A stretch of 64,000 nt of DNA from positions 1-64,000 of the forward strand of contig JAMCRH010000116.1 in the NCBI GenBank assembly GCA_023380515.1. The letters run 5' to 3'. Positions 1 through 8,509 of the stretch are shown here, piece after piece. A program made the translations under genes and the position numbers. The notes under the pieces are model-generated. The model saw only the letters and a list, made by a program, of their open reading frames with translations. It did no database searches and had not been told where the DNA came from. Source of the DNA: Gammaproteobacteria bacterium. GTDB lineage: Bacteria > Pseudomonadota > Gammaproteobacteria > Enterobacterales > Alteromonadaceae. Numbering within the stretch: position 1 is the stretch's first letter; each line of letters starts with the position of its first letter.

Positions 1-1115
1 GCGGTGGCTGTCTCGAAGTGTATTACAGTAGCGATATCGTGCAAGGCACTCCGCGTATTCCCGATCCGGTTGACGTTGTCAGCGTGGTTGCCATTCAGCG
101 CGGTAAGACCGATCCCGAGCGTTATGTGTTGATGTCAGGCGACATCGACTCGCGTGTCACTGACGTCATGGACTATACCTCCGAGTCACCGGGAGCAAAT
201 GACAACGCCACAGGGGTGGCAGGCACGTTGGAAGCCGCCCGCATTTTAACCCAATACGAATTTAACGGTTCGATTGTCTATGCCGCGCTTGCTGGCGAAG
301 AACAAGGCTTGTTTGGTGGAGAGATTCTTGCGCGTCAAGCGCTTGAAGAAGGCTGGCGCCTCCATGCAGTGTTGAACAACGACATGATCGGCAACATTGC
401 TGGGATTAATGGGGTGATCGATAACACCACAGCGCGAGTTTTTGCTGAAGGTACGCGGATGAATGAAACCGAAGCGGATGCGCGTCGTCGCCGCTTCACT
501 GGAGGCGAAGTGGACTCACCGAGTCGTAACTTAGCCCGTTATATTTCTTGGATGTCAGACCGGTATATCCCTAACTTGGACGTGATGGTGGTGTATCGAT
601 TAGACCGCTTTGGTCGCGGTGGCCATCATCGGCCATTTAATGACGTTGGCTTTCCGGGGGTTCGTATCATGGAAACCAATGAACACTATGACCGTCAGCA
701 CCAAGACTTACGTAACGAAGACGGACGTCATTTTGGTGACACCATAGAGTACGTTGATTTCGACTATGCAGCGAAGCTAACAGCACTCAATGCTGTGACC
801 CTGGCCAGTATGGCTTGGGCACCAGCGCCGCCAAGTAATGTTGAAATTCGCGGGGCAGTGCAGCCGCACACAACGCTTAGTTGGGCTCCGGCTAACGAAC
901 AGGAAGCAGACACGATTTCAGGTTATCGCATTTATTGGCGGTATACCGACGCACCGAACTGGCAATTTAGTCGTGACGTGGGTAATGTAACTGAGTTTAC
1001 TTTACGTAACGTAGTGATCGACAACTACTTCTTCGGAGTTTCCAGTGTTAGCAAGGATGGTTTTGAAAGCCCAGTGGTCTTCCCTGGTGCAGCGGGTACG
1101 TTCGACCTGCGTTAA
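1..1115 (+). CDS. M28 family metallopeptidase with C-terminal Fn3-like domain (5' partial)
   Basis: The reading frame is open from base 3, so the start lies before the window; 370 residues are visible. The protein resembles M28 (aminopeptidase Y/S type) zinc peptidases, which are usually exported and trim peptides from the N-terminus. Visible motifs in order are SGDIDSR, PGANDNATG (bridging Asp), GEEQGLFG (catalytic Glu pair), NNDMIG (Asp ligand) and GGHHRPFNDVGFPG (C-terminal His ligand). The last ~90 residues (from about base 835) look like a fibronectin type III domain with SWAPA and GYRIYWR. The usual first His ligand of the H-x-D-S motif is Asp here; I believe this is a subfamily trait, not decay. 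The end abuts or overlaps the first of three lipoprotein genes. Confidence 0.85.
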   Translation, partial: GGCLEVYYSSDIVQGTPRIPDPVDVVSVVAIQRGKTDPERYVLMSGDIDSRVTDVMDYTSESPGANDNATGVAGTLEAARILTQYEFNGSIVYAALAGEEQGLFGGEILARQALEEGWRLHAVLNNDMIGNIAGINGVIDNTTARVFAEGTRMNETEADARRRRFTGGEVDSPSRNLARYISWMSDRYIPNLDVMVVYRLDRFGRGGHHRPFNDVGFPGVRIMETNEHYDRQHQDLRNEDGRHFGDTIEYVDFDYAAKLTALNAVTLASMAWAPAPPSNVEIRGAVQPHTTLSWAPANEQEADTISGYRIYWRYTDAPNWQFSRDVGNVTEFTLRNVVIDNYFFGVSSVSKDGFESPVVFPGAAGTFDLR

Positions 1116-2760
1116 TTTTTCTGGTGTTAAACCTCAAGCCAAGGCATTGCGTTGTGCTGCCTTGGCTTTGCCATTACTTGTTGGACTCAATGGCTGTTCG
1201 GATTTGAATTCGAATGCAGAAATTGAAATATTGCATAAGCAAACCGAGCAAATTTCACAGTTACAACGATTAGAAGCCGATACTGCACGCAATACGTTGC
1301 GAGCTGCTCTTGAAGATCCCCGCTTACATCCGTATGCATTAGCCCGCGCTGTTTTTGAACAAAGCGGTGCTCGTGTTGAAACGCCTGCCTTTTTAGTGCA
1401 GTTTTCCGCGACTTTGCTCGATGCTAAAGCCGCGCCAGACCTAATTGACGATTTAATTGAAGAGCTCTTGCAGTCATTTGAAGAAATTAGTCGTCAAAAC
1501 GAGTTTCTTGCTGAGTACTCGTCGATCTTTTACATGCGCTTACTCGCAATGAGCTCGAAAACAGCGAACCATGAGCGTACCGAGCAATTACGTTTGCAAG
1601 TGGAAGCGTTGATTGAAGCGGAGGGAAATGAGTCGTTCTCTAATATCGAGCTGCTGCAGTACTACCTTGAAGGGGCCGACCTTGCCCGCGCCGAGTATCA
1701 CCTTGAGCGTTTAGGTGAGGGCTTCGCCCGCACTAGCTTTTCGCTTGAGTTGATTGATGCGCACCTCGAACGCGGTGATTACTATGAGGCACAACGGTTA
1801 ATTGATAACACAGCACGGCAGCCGGAGTGGTTGCAGCAATTTATCAAAGATTGGGTGGCTATTTTGCTTCGCGCAGACCGCCGCGAAGAAGCGGTTGATT
1901 TTGTTTTACATTCAACACAGGCGATTCTCGAACAACTCAGCGGCGCCGATGATCATTACTTCTATTCGTTACCGAATGAGATTTTAACACGAACGACCCT
2001 GTTGCAAGAGTTAGGTCGACACGAGGAAGCGCGAGAAGCAATGCTGACAAGCTATCGTTATTCACTTTTACATGAACCTCAGTCTTGGTATTTATTACAG
2101 GCGACACTTCCATACATAAAGGGTTTTGCAGCGCTCGGCGAGCCGGTACTCTTTAATGAAGTAAAGAACTGGGTCTTCAATCGTATTTACCAGAACCTCG
2201 AAGAGGACGATTTTCATTCGTTCATGGCGAATTTTGTTTTTAATACTCAAGCACTTGAGATAGAAGAATTTGCCCTTGAGTTTCTTGATGTGGTTGCTGG
2301 CTATAACGATGTCAACGAACGGATTCCAGCTGCAGAGTTCGCATTTTCCCTCGGTTACGCTTACGGCGCACTAGGCCACTCTGAGCGCAGTGACTACTAT
2401 CTGCAGCCTTTATTGAACGATTCATATCGGTTTCAAACTCTATTTGAGAGCACTTTGTCGAGTTCAATGAAGGCCGTGGAATATTTGCTTGAGGCTGGAT
2501 ATGTGGACGAAATAAAAGATTATATTGGCGCTACCAACTCATTCTGGCTGCAATACATGCTGATTGAAAAACTAACTGCTGATCAACGTTTTGTTGACGC
2601 ATTAGAGCAAATCGCGATACTCGATATGGACGCAATAAACGAAGCATTCTTCCTATTAATGGTTGCCAAAGGCTATTTGGAACAAGAAATACTGCCCAAC
2701 GCAGAAGCACGGGAAGTGATGGCGCTGAACTGGCAACGTTACATGCCAATGGACGAATAA
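1045..2760 (+). CDS. tandem lipoprotein paralogue 1, helical-repeat protein of unknown function
   Basis: I do not recognise a named family. The frame encodes up to 571 residues with a lipobox ending LNGC at residue 51, so the mature protein is ~521 residues and membrane-anchored. The body is almost entirely helical, in the style of tetratricopeptide-like repeats. Shared signatures with the next two genes are EIEIL just after the Cys, DPRLHPYALAR near residue 85 and LPNAEAREVM at the C-terminus. The start is uncertain. GTG at 1045 has a GGAG six bases upstream but overlaps the peptidase by 71 bases and gives a long n-region. TTG at 1150, behind AAGG, gives a compact 15-residue signal peptide. 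Function is unknown; a helical scaffold in the envelope is a guess. Confidence 0.75.
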   Translation: MLARMVLKAQWSSLVQRVRSTCVNFSGVKPQAKALRCAALALPLLVGLNGCSDLNSNAEIEILHKQTEQISQLQRLEADTARNTLRAALEDPRLHPYALARAVFEQSGARVETPAFLVQFSATLLDAKAAPDLIDDLIEELLQSFEEISRQNEFLAEYSSIFYMRLLAMSSKTANHERTEQLRLQVEALIEAEGNESFSNIELLQYYLEGADLARAEYHLERLGEGFARTSFSLELIDAHLERGDYYEAQRLIDNTARQPEWLQQFIKDWVAILLRADRREEAVDFVLHSTQAILEQLSGADDHYFYSLPNEILTRTTLLQELGRHEEAREAMLTSYRYSLLHEPQSWYLLQATLPYIKGFAALGEPVLFNEVKNWVFNRIYQNLEEDDFHSFMANFVFNTQALEIEEFALEFLDVVAGYNDVNERIPAAEFAFSLGYAYGALGHSERSDYYLQPLLNDSYRFQTLFESTLSSSMKAVEYLLEAGYVDEIKDYIGATNSFWLQYMLIEKLTADQRFVDALEQIAILDMDAINEAFFLLMVAKGYLEQEILPNAEAREVMALNWQRYMPMDE

Positions 2761-2780
2761 TTTTAGCAAGGAATCCTGCG

Positions 2781-4418
2781 ATGAAAAAAATCCTACCAAT
2801 CAGTCTTGCGATACTGTCTATAACTTTGACACCTGCCTGCTCTGACTTGTCTCAGGACGCGGATATTGAAGTATTACAGCAAGAACAATTGCGTAGCGAC
2901 ATGGAACAACTGGCAGCGGCGACTTCGCGCAGTTCGTTGCGTGAAGCGCTTGACGATCCGCGTTTGCATCCGTATGCCTTGGCAAGAGCCATGTTTGAGC
3001 AAAGTGAACTAAAAGCGCAGGCGCCAACATTTCTATTCCAATTCGCGGCCACGTTACTTGACGCTGAAGTAGCTCCTGACTTAGTCGAAAAGGAGCTTAA
3101 CCAACTCATTCAGGAGTTCGATGAGATCAGTCGTCAGCAAGAGTTTTACGCGCAAAGTCCGTGGATGTTTTATATCCGCATGTTGCGATTCAGCCAACAG
3201 ACAGCCAACCACGAACGCACCGAGCGATTGCGTTTACAGATTGAAAACTACGCCGAAGTGAATACGTTTGATCTCAATGCGAGTGGCGAGTTGATTGATT
3301 TTTACATCGAACGAGGTCAGCTTGACGATGCTCGCCGTCATTATGACCGAGTGGAAGACCGGTTCGGTCGATTTATACTCGGCTTACCGTTAATTAAGGG
3401 CTATGTTGCACATGAGCAAGAACGTGCTGCCCAGTTGTTGATCGACCAACTCAGTCGCGATCTGGAAGGGGTCGATTATTTCATTGATGACTGGATTAAA
3501 GTTCTGCTGGATGCGAACCGTCGCGAGCAAGCAATTGCATTTTTACTCGACCGTCGCGACGCTATTCTCGCTACACTCACGTCCGATACGCCACGCATGT
3601 TCTTTACGCATGCGCACAATTTCACCACGATTATTAAAAACCTGCAGGCACTCGGACGCGAAACGGAAGCACGCGAAGCATTGGTGCAGGGGTATCGCTA
3701 TGGGCTGGAAAACTCACCGGGTGACTGGTACCTGCTTCGCGGTGCATTACCTTATTTACAAGGTTTTAAAGCACTTGATGACGACGCTCTTTTTGCCGAA
3801 GCGAGACGGGACTTGTTTGCTCGGTTATATGCACTATTGGAAACTAGCGAGAATTTCGCCCAAATCGTCTTTGGCTTCAGTAACATCATGCAGGAGCTTG
3901 AGTTAGAGTCTGCGGGCCTCGAATTTATTGATCAAGTCGCACTCTTTAACGATAAAGAACAACGCGTTGCCCCAGAAGTCCTGTATTTTCTGTTGAGCTA
4001 TTCGTATGGTGTATTGGGTGACGAACAGAAAGGCGCAACCTATTTACAACCGCTCTTGAACGATTTCACCTTGTTAGAGCAGCTCATGACGTCTTTAGAG
4101 ATCGGTCAAAATGTCCTGCTCACTCATCTACTCGACGCAGGTTACATTGAGGAAGTACAAGCGCTGATCGGTCGGTCGCCGAGTTTCACAAATTCGCGGA
4201 TGGTGTTTGACGCATTGATTACCAGAGAACGCTATCTTGAAGCGCTTGAAGTGATTACTCAGCAACGCATCGATCCGGTCTTTGATATTGTCATGTTACT
4301 GCAAGTGGCTCACGGTTATCTCAAACAAGGACAACTGCCAAACGCCGAAGCCCGCGAATTCATGGCCCAACATTGGTCTCGCTATATGCCGATGGAATCG
4401 GGAGGTTCTGCGTTGTGA
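2781..4418 (+). CDS. tandem lipoprotein paralogue 2, helical-repeat protein of unknown function
   Basis: 545 residues with a clean lipoprotein signal: MKK, a hydrophobic stretch, then TPAC with the Cys at residue 20. The ATG follows AAGGAATCCTGCG, a good ribosome site. The mature part (~526 residues) aligns throughout with paralogues 1 and 3. Shared blocks are ADIEVL after the Cys, DPRLHPYALAR, APTFLFQFAATLLD, FDEISRQ, NHERTERLR and the C-terminal LPNAEAREFM...RYMP. It begins 20 bases after paralogue 1 and ends by overlapping the GTG of paralogue 3, so the three are probably co-transcribed. The predicted fold is an all-helical solenoid. No enzymatic motif was seen and the role is unknown. Confidence 0.85.
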   Translation: MKKILPISLAILSITLTPACSDLSQDADIEVLQQEQLRSDMEQLAAATSRSSLREALDDPRLHPYALARAMFEQSELKAQAPTFLFQFAATLLDAEVAPDLVEKELNQLIQEFDEISRQQEFYAQSPWMFYIRMLRFSQQTANHERTERLRLQIENYAEVNTFDLNASGELIDFYIERGQLDDARRHYDRVEDRFGRFILGLPLIKGYVAHEQERAAQLLIDQLSRDLEGVDYFIDDWIKVLLDANRREQAIAFLLDRRDAILATLTSDTPRMFFTHAHNFTTIIKNLQALGRETEAREALVQGYRYGLENSPGDWYLLRGALPYLQGFKALDDDALFAEARRDLFARLYALLETSENFAQIVFGFSNIMQELELESAGLEFIDQVALFNDKEQRVAPEVLYFLLSYSYGVLGDEQKGATYLQPLLNDFTLLEQLMTSLEIGQNVLLTHLLDAGYIEEVQALIGRSPSFTNSRMVFDALITRERYLEALEVITQQRIDPVFDIVMLLQVAHGYLKQGQLPNAEAREFMAQHWSRYMPMESGGSAL

Positions 4419-6049
4419 GCCGCGTTAAGGTGACATCTCGCTTGTTTGCATACGCCACGCTGATTTCAATTTTATCAGCGTGCTCAGATATGGGCTCGAA
4501 TGCCGATATTGAGGTGCTACAAAAACACGATACAGCAGCAGCGGAAGTTCGTCTTATCGAAACTGAAACTGAGCGACGCTCGCTGCGCGAAGCCCTTGAA
4601 GATCCGCGTTTACATCCCTATGCGCTGGCGCGAACTATCTTCGCTGAAAGCGATTTTCGACAGAACAGTCCGATGTTTCTTTTACAATTTGCCGCGGCAT
4701 TGATTGATAGTGAAACGGCACCTGAGATTGTCGACCGTGAAGTTGACAATTTACTTGCGGCTTTTGATGACATCAGCCGCTTACAGCCGTATTTCGCGCA
4801 AAATGAGTGGACGTTCTATCTTCGTTTACTGCGTGTCAGTCAATTCACACCCAACACAGAACGCACGAAGCAATTGCGCGACCACGTTGAGGACTTATTT
4901 GAACTCCATATCATTGATGATAATTCGCGGGCACGGCTGGTGGAGTTCTACCTTGAGCAAGATAACCTCCTCGCCGTAGAACGGCATTTAGAGCAAATCG
5001 ACGAGCCGTATTATATTGCCCGCTTCAGCTTGATCCTGATTGAGCGATATTTGCAACGCGATGATCGCTATGCGGCTCAGCGTCTACTCGATGAATTATC
5101 GTTGATGGAAACTGAGTTGCTTGGATTCACAGCTGAGTGGGTTTCCGTGCTCTTACTCGCAAATCGAGAATCGCAAGCGGTGACCTTTGTTCTCGATGGG
5201 TTTGATAGGGCATTTTCCGCGCTTTATGATGAGGATCAGTTTACCTTTTACCGGAATATAATTTCTTTTAATGATTTAGTGCAGCAGGCGTTGCGGCTTG
5301 AGCGTGCTGACGAGGCGCGTGATGCGTTGTTACGGGCATACCGTCAGTTGGCTTCGTTTTCAGGGCTTGAGTTGATTAACGTCCGTTTGTCCATCCCGTT
5401 TTTAAAAGCTTTTGCCACTCTGGGTGACGAAAGCACGTTCGCCGAGGTAAAACGAGATGTTCTCGCTCGAACCTACAGCTATTTGCAGAACCCCGACTAT
5501 TTCACTGAGGTTTTATGTGCGTTTAGTGCGGAGATGCTTGACCAAGGCCTCGAGCAACATGCCATCGAGTTGATCGATATAGCCGCAAAGATCAACGATG
5601 ACGAAGTGCGAATTCCAGAACCTGAGTTCCATTACGCTTTGGGCTATGCATACGGGATGCTTGGGGAAGAAGAGCGTGGCCAACGTCATTTGCAAGCGTT
5701 GTTTAACGACCCCACTAAACTTGATGAGCTGCTCAGTTCATGGCGGGTTTCACCATTTGTTGTCATTCAAGACTTTATCGATGCTGGTTATGTCGACGAG
5801 GCCATTAGTCTTGTTGGTACTCAACCTAGCATGACTGAAATACGGGTTATCTTTGGTGCCTTGGTTGCTGAAGAGCGCTTTGTCGAGGCTTTGCAGAAAC
5901 TAGGTGAGTACAACCTGAATGAGTCGTCGACCGTCTGGGGATTACTCACGATTGGCCATGGTTATTTGTCGAGCGGTATGTTGCCCAATGCAGAGGCAAG
6001 GGCTGTGATGCAAGACTTTTGGTCACGGTATATGCCGACGGATTCTTAA
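4415..6049 (+). CDS. tandem lipoprotein paralogue 3, helical-repeat protein of unknown function
   Basis: 544 residues from a GTG start at 4415, chosen because GGAGG lies at 4401-4405 (nine-base spacer) and the GTG overlaps the upstream stop as GTGA. This start gives a normal lipoprotein signal ending LSAC (Cys at residue 23) followed by SDMGSNADIEVL. Other family blocks are EDPRLHPYALAR, FDDISRL, NTERTKQLR and LPNAEARAVM with terminal RYMP. The mature length (~522) nearly equals that of its two siblings, so triplication involved whole genes. It runs convergently into the prenyltransferase gene nine bases away, and no terminator hairpin was seen between them. Confidence 0.85.
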   Translation: MSRVKVTSRLFAYATLISILSACSDMGSNADIEVLQKHDTAAAEVRLIETETERRSLREALEDPRLHPYALARTIFAESDFRQNSPMFLLQFAAALIDSETAPEIVDREVDNLLAAFDDISRLQPYFAQNEWTFYLRLLRVSQFTPNTERTKQLRDHVEDLFELHIIDDNSRARLVEFYLEQDNLLAVERHLEQIDEPYYIARFSLILIERYLQRDDRYAAQRLLDELSLMETELLGFTAEWVSVLLLANRESQAVTFVLDGFDRAFSALYDEDQFTFYRNIISFNDLVQQALRLERADEARDALLRAYRQLASFSGLELINVRLSIPFLKAFATLGDESTFAEVKRDVLARTYSYLQNPDYFTEVLCAFSAEMLDQGLEQHAIELIDIAAKINDDEVRIPEPEFHYALGYAYGMLGEEERGQRHLQALFNDPTKLDELLSSWRVSPFVVIQDFIDAGYVDEAISLVGTQPSMTEIRVIFGALVAEERFVEALQKLGEYNLNESSTVWGLLTIGHGYLSSGMLPNAEARAVMQDFWSRYMPTDS

Positions 6050-6057
6050 TGCTGCTT

Positions 6058-6951
6058 TTAGTCCAAAGCAATCCCCAATGCGAGTAGCAGAATAAAGGCG
6101 TGGATGAGTGCCACGTTGAGCCCTAAAAACGGCACGAGCTGTGGGATGTCATCGGCGTATCGATGCACGCCTTTGATTAATTTTGGTGCTAGAAGCGCAG
6201 AAAAGAGTGCGAGGATACTTAAGTCTGGAATGACTTGATTCCACACAGCAACGATGACAATCGCGTAAGCGAGTACTAACTGACCAGAGAAAAGCCAAGC
6301 GCTGCGACGACGGCCAATCATAATTGGAAAGTGAAAACGGCCGACTGACTCGTCCGCTTCACAATCTGGAAATTGATTCAGCAACAGCAAGTTGTTCACC
6401 AACAACATCACCACCACGGCGAGTACCCAAATCATCAAATTGAGCTCCCGCGCAAACACCCAAGCGGCGCCAAGCGTCATTAATAATCCAAAGCCAACGC
6501 CTGGCGCAATCAAGCATAAGACAGGCTCTTGATTGAGCGGCTTGGTGTACAGCAGGATGAGTAAGACACCTGGAATACCGAGCCAAAGTAAACTAAAGCT
6601 GTATTCGTTTGCGATGGTTAGGCCAGCGACCATTACGATAAGCAAGCTGGCTAGGGCTAGTATTAACGCCCAGCGAGCCATTCTCGGGTTGCGGACGAGC
6701 GCACCACTACCGCCACTAAACGCGGTTTTCCGTGTTTTGAAATCGAGCCCGCTGCGATAATCCATGTATTCGTTTAAAGCGTTCACGCTTACATGAGCAA
6801 AAATCGCCACAACGGTGACTAAAAACAGCGTGCTGCGTGGCGGCCAACCGGAATAATAGTAACCGACAGCAAGTGCAAGTAATAAGCAGACAAGGGTGAG
6901 CGTTAGGAATTTCGCTCGCGAGACGGCTAAAAAATCCGAGAGTTTAAGCAT
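6058..6951 (-). CDS. UbiA-superfamily prenyltransferase
   Basis: 297 residues with about eight or nine hydrophobic segments. The two Asp-rich motifs of the UbiA superfamily are present: N-E-Y-M-D-x5-D at residues 60-70 and D-C-E-A-D near residue 190. These bind Mg-diphosphate of the prenyl donor. The MenA-like look (N-E-Y-x-D...FSGGSG) suggests transfer of a polyprenyl chain to an aromatic or other acceptor in the inner membrane. It sits last in a three-gene operon; its ATG directly abuts the stop of the amidoligase gene. Neighbours are not quinone-biosynthesis genes, so a role in menaquinone or ubiquinone synthesis is not supported by context and the acceptor is open. Confidence 0.85.
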   Translation of the reverse strand: MLKLSDFLAVSRAKFLTLTLVCLLLALAVGYYYSGWPPRSTLFLVTVVAIFAHVSVNALNEYMDYRSGLDFKTRKTAFSGGSGALVRNPRMARWALILALASLLIVMVAGLTIANEYSFSLLWLGIPGVLLILLYTKPLNQEPVLCLIAPGVGFGLLMTLGAAWVFARELNLMIWVLAVVVMLLVNNLLLLNQFPDCEADESVGRFHFPIMIGRRRSAWLFSGQLVLAYAIVIVAVWNQVIPDLSILALFSALLAPKLIKGVHRYADDIPQLVPFLGLNVALIHAFILLLALGIALD

Positions 6952-7968
6952 TTATTTCTTCTTGGTCCGTTCGTCAAGTTGCGGCAGGTAATCCTGCTCT
7001 AGCTGTTGTAACCATTGTTTACCGAAGCTACTAAATAACTTACTGTGATTTTTTAGAAATGCTTGACCACAATTATCGAGCAACTCTTTATTCGCGGCTA
7101 ATTGTTCCACTTTTATCCAGTCATTCCAAACACTATGCAAGCCCCAGTTTGGGTCGTGAATTTCACACCCAGGTAAACGATAATGAAAAGTGGGACGGGC
7201 TTTGACGAGTTTACTGTCAACAGCGGCAACGAGTTTGTCCTCGTCAAGATGCCGAAATAGCGGCAACATATCGAGGGCGCGGTTACGGGTTGGATTATGT
7301 TTTAGGTAATCATCCATTAAGGTTTCTAAATCTGGCCAATAATCTGAGTTGAGAGCCAGTTGCAGATATTCGTTTGGAAAAGGGTCAATGTAATTACTGA
7401 TACGACGAGAAATATCTGGGTTAATCCGTGCCAACAGCCAGTCGTATAAACACAAAAATGCTTTGATATGCGCCATGATCGTATCGCTATCGAGCCTGGG
7501 TAGCTCTGGATTGAGTTGCATACCAAATGCATAGGCTAAACTGTCAGATGAGCCGCGGGCACCCGCTGCACGCAAATCATCCATTAAGTTTTCCACTTCC
7601 GCTAACCGCGAAAGCGGCAAGGGCGGACTTACCACTTCAACAGGAACCACACTTTCGGCAACCCAAGCGAGGCTTTTCTCTGCGGCCGCTCGAAAATCAT
7701 CTTGTTCTTGTTCACGTCCCATTTTCTTCAGATAACTGTAATCAAATTCGATAACCCAATCACCAGCAGCGTCGCCTTGAATGGTTTTTTCATAGCGTCC
7801 CTGAGCACTTACTTCGCAGTTGTCACAGTGACGCTCAAGAAACTTTAAAAGAACGTCAGTCGTCGCATCCAAACTGAGATCGCCGAATTCGATTTCAACA
7901 CCGACCGCCCGCTCGTTACCCTCCGCATTGTGTCGCTGTGGTGGGGTCGTCAGTTCCGGTTTAGGCAT
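6952..7968 (-). CDS. COOH-NH2 amidoligase (glutamine-synthetase-like fold family)
   Basis: 338 residues from ATG at 7968, preferred over TTG at 7974 because GGAG sits nine bases upstream of the ATG. The N-terminal GVEIEFGDLS (about residues 23-32) matches the family of putative amidoligases with a glutamine-synthetase/GCS-like fold, which join a carboxyl to an amine using ATP. Further support is the acidic pair in VIEFDYSYLK and the EVVSPPLPLS block, as in glutamate-cysteine ligase-type active sites. Published comparative genomics of this family (Iyer and colleagues, 2009) noted linkage to gamma-glutamylcyclotransferase-like genes, as seen here with the gene upstream. Substrates are unknown; it probably forms a small peptide-like or gamma-glutamyl product, or modifies a protein. 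Confidence 0.8.
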   Translation of the reverse strand: MPKPELTTPPQRHNAEGNERAVGVEIEFGDLSLDATTDVLLKFLERHCDNCEVSAQGRYEKTIQGDAAGDWVIEFDYSYLKKMGREQEQDDFRAAAEKSLAWVAESVVPVEVVSPPLPLSRLAEVENLMDDLRAAGARGSSDSLAYAFGMQLNPELPRLDSDTIMAHIKAFLCLYDWLLARINPDISRRISNYIDPFPNEYLQLALNSDYWPDLETLMDDYLKHNPTRNRALDMLPLFRHLDEDKLVAAVDSKLVKARPTFHYRLPGCEIHDPNWGLHSVWNDWIKVEQLAANKELLDNCGQAFLKNHSKLFSSFGKQWLQQLEQDYLPQLDERTKKK

Positions 7969-7974
7969 ACTCAA

Positions 7975-8409
7975 TTACTCCATGTCAGCTGCATCGATGG
8001 GCGGATTAATCTCACTGATGCGTCGATAAACCCAAGCTGGTTTACCATCAGCGAGGTAATACAAATAGCGTTCGTAACGCACGCCAACCCGTTCGTAACG
8101 GTCGAGACGACGCAATTGGGTGGCGTTAACGTAAAAAATTCGTCCTTCGGTCACTGCATCGTCTTCTGGCAACAAATCTAACCGATAGCGACGATAACCT
8201 TCAAGCTCCGCAGGTTCAGTTGGCACATAAGCACGAATGACAATGGTTCGAACCAATGGGTTGGTTAAAGTTCCGAACGCAAACACCCGGTGCTCTGCTT
8301 CTTGGTCGATTTCGAGCGTGGTTTCCGAGAAGTTAAAACTGTACGGGTTTAACCAAATCCACCACCAAACCGCAACAGCGATGATGAGTATTACTAGAAT
8401 CGTTGTCAT
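7975..8409 (-). CDS. membrane-anchored gamma-glutamylcyclotransferase-like (GGCT/AIG2) protein
   Basis: 144 residues from ATG at 8409; a GTG at 8418 behind GGGGG is an alternative start. Residues ~1-20 form one Trp-rich transmembrane segment, after which comes the GGCT/AIG2 signature FAFGTLTNPLVR (the nucleotide-like loop, normally YGTL). Further on, LDRYERVG holds the likely catalytic Glu. The C-terminal YYLADGKPAWVYR fits the family. Such enzymes cleave gamma-glutamyl amides by cyclisation to 5-oxoproline. This is the first gene of a tight operon with an amidoligase and a prenyltransferase: six bases separate its stop from the amidoligase ATG. A membrane anchor would place it near the prenyltransferase. 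It is divergent from the M49-like peptidase. Confidence 0.75.
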   Translation of the reverse strand: MTTILVILIIAVAVWWWIWLNPYSFNFSETTLEIDQEAEHRVFAFGTLTNPLVRTIVIRAYVPTEPAELEGYRRYRLDLLPEDDAVTEGRIFYVNATQLRRLDRYERVGVRYERYLYYLADGKPAWVYRRISEINPPIDAADME

Positions 8410-8509
8410 TTTTGTCACGCCAACCCCCGTATATTTCGTGTTGTTTTTGTGTATCATGCAGGAGTTGTGATTACAAATAGAAGATGGGAACAACCAAGAG
8501 GAAAAACCC

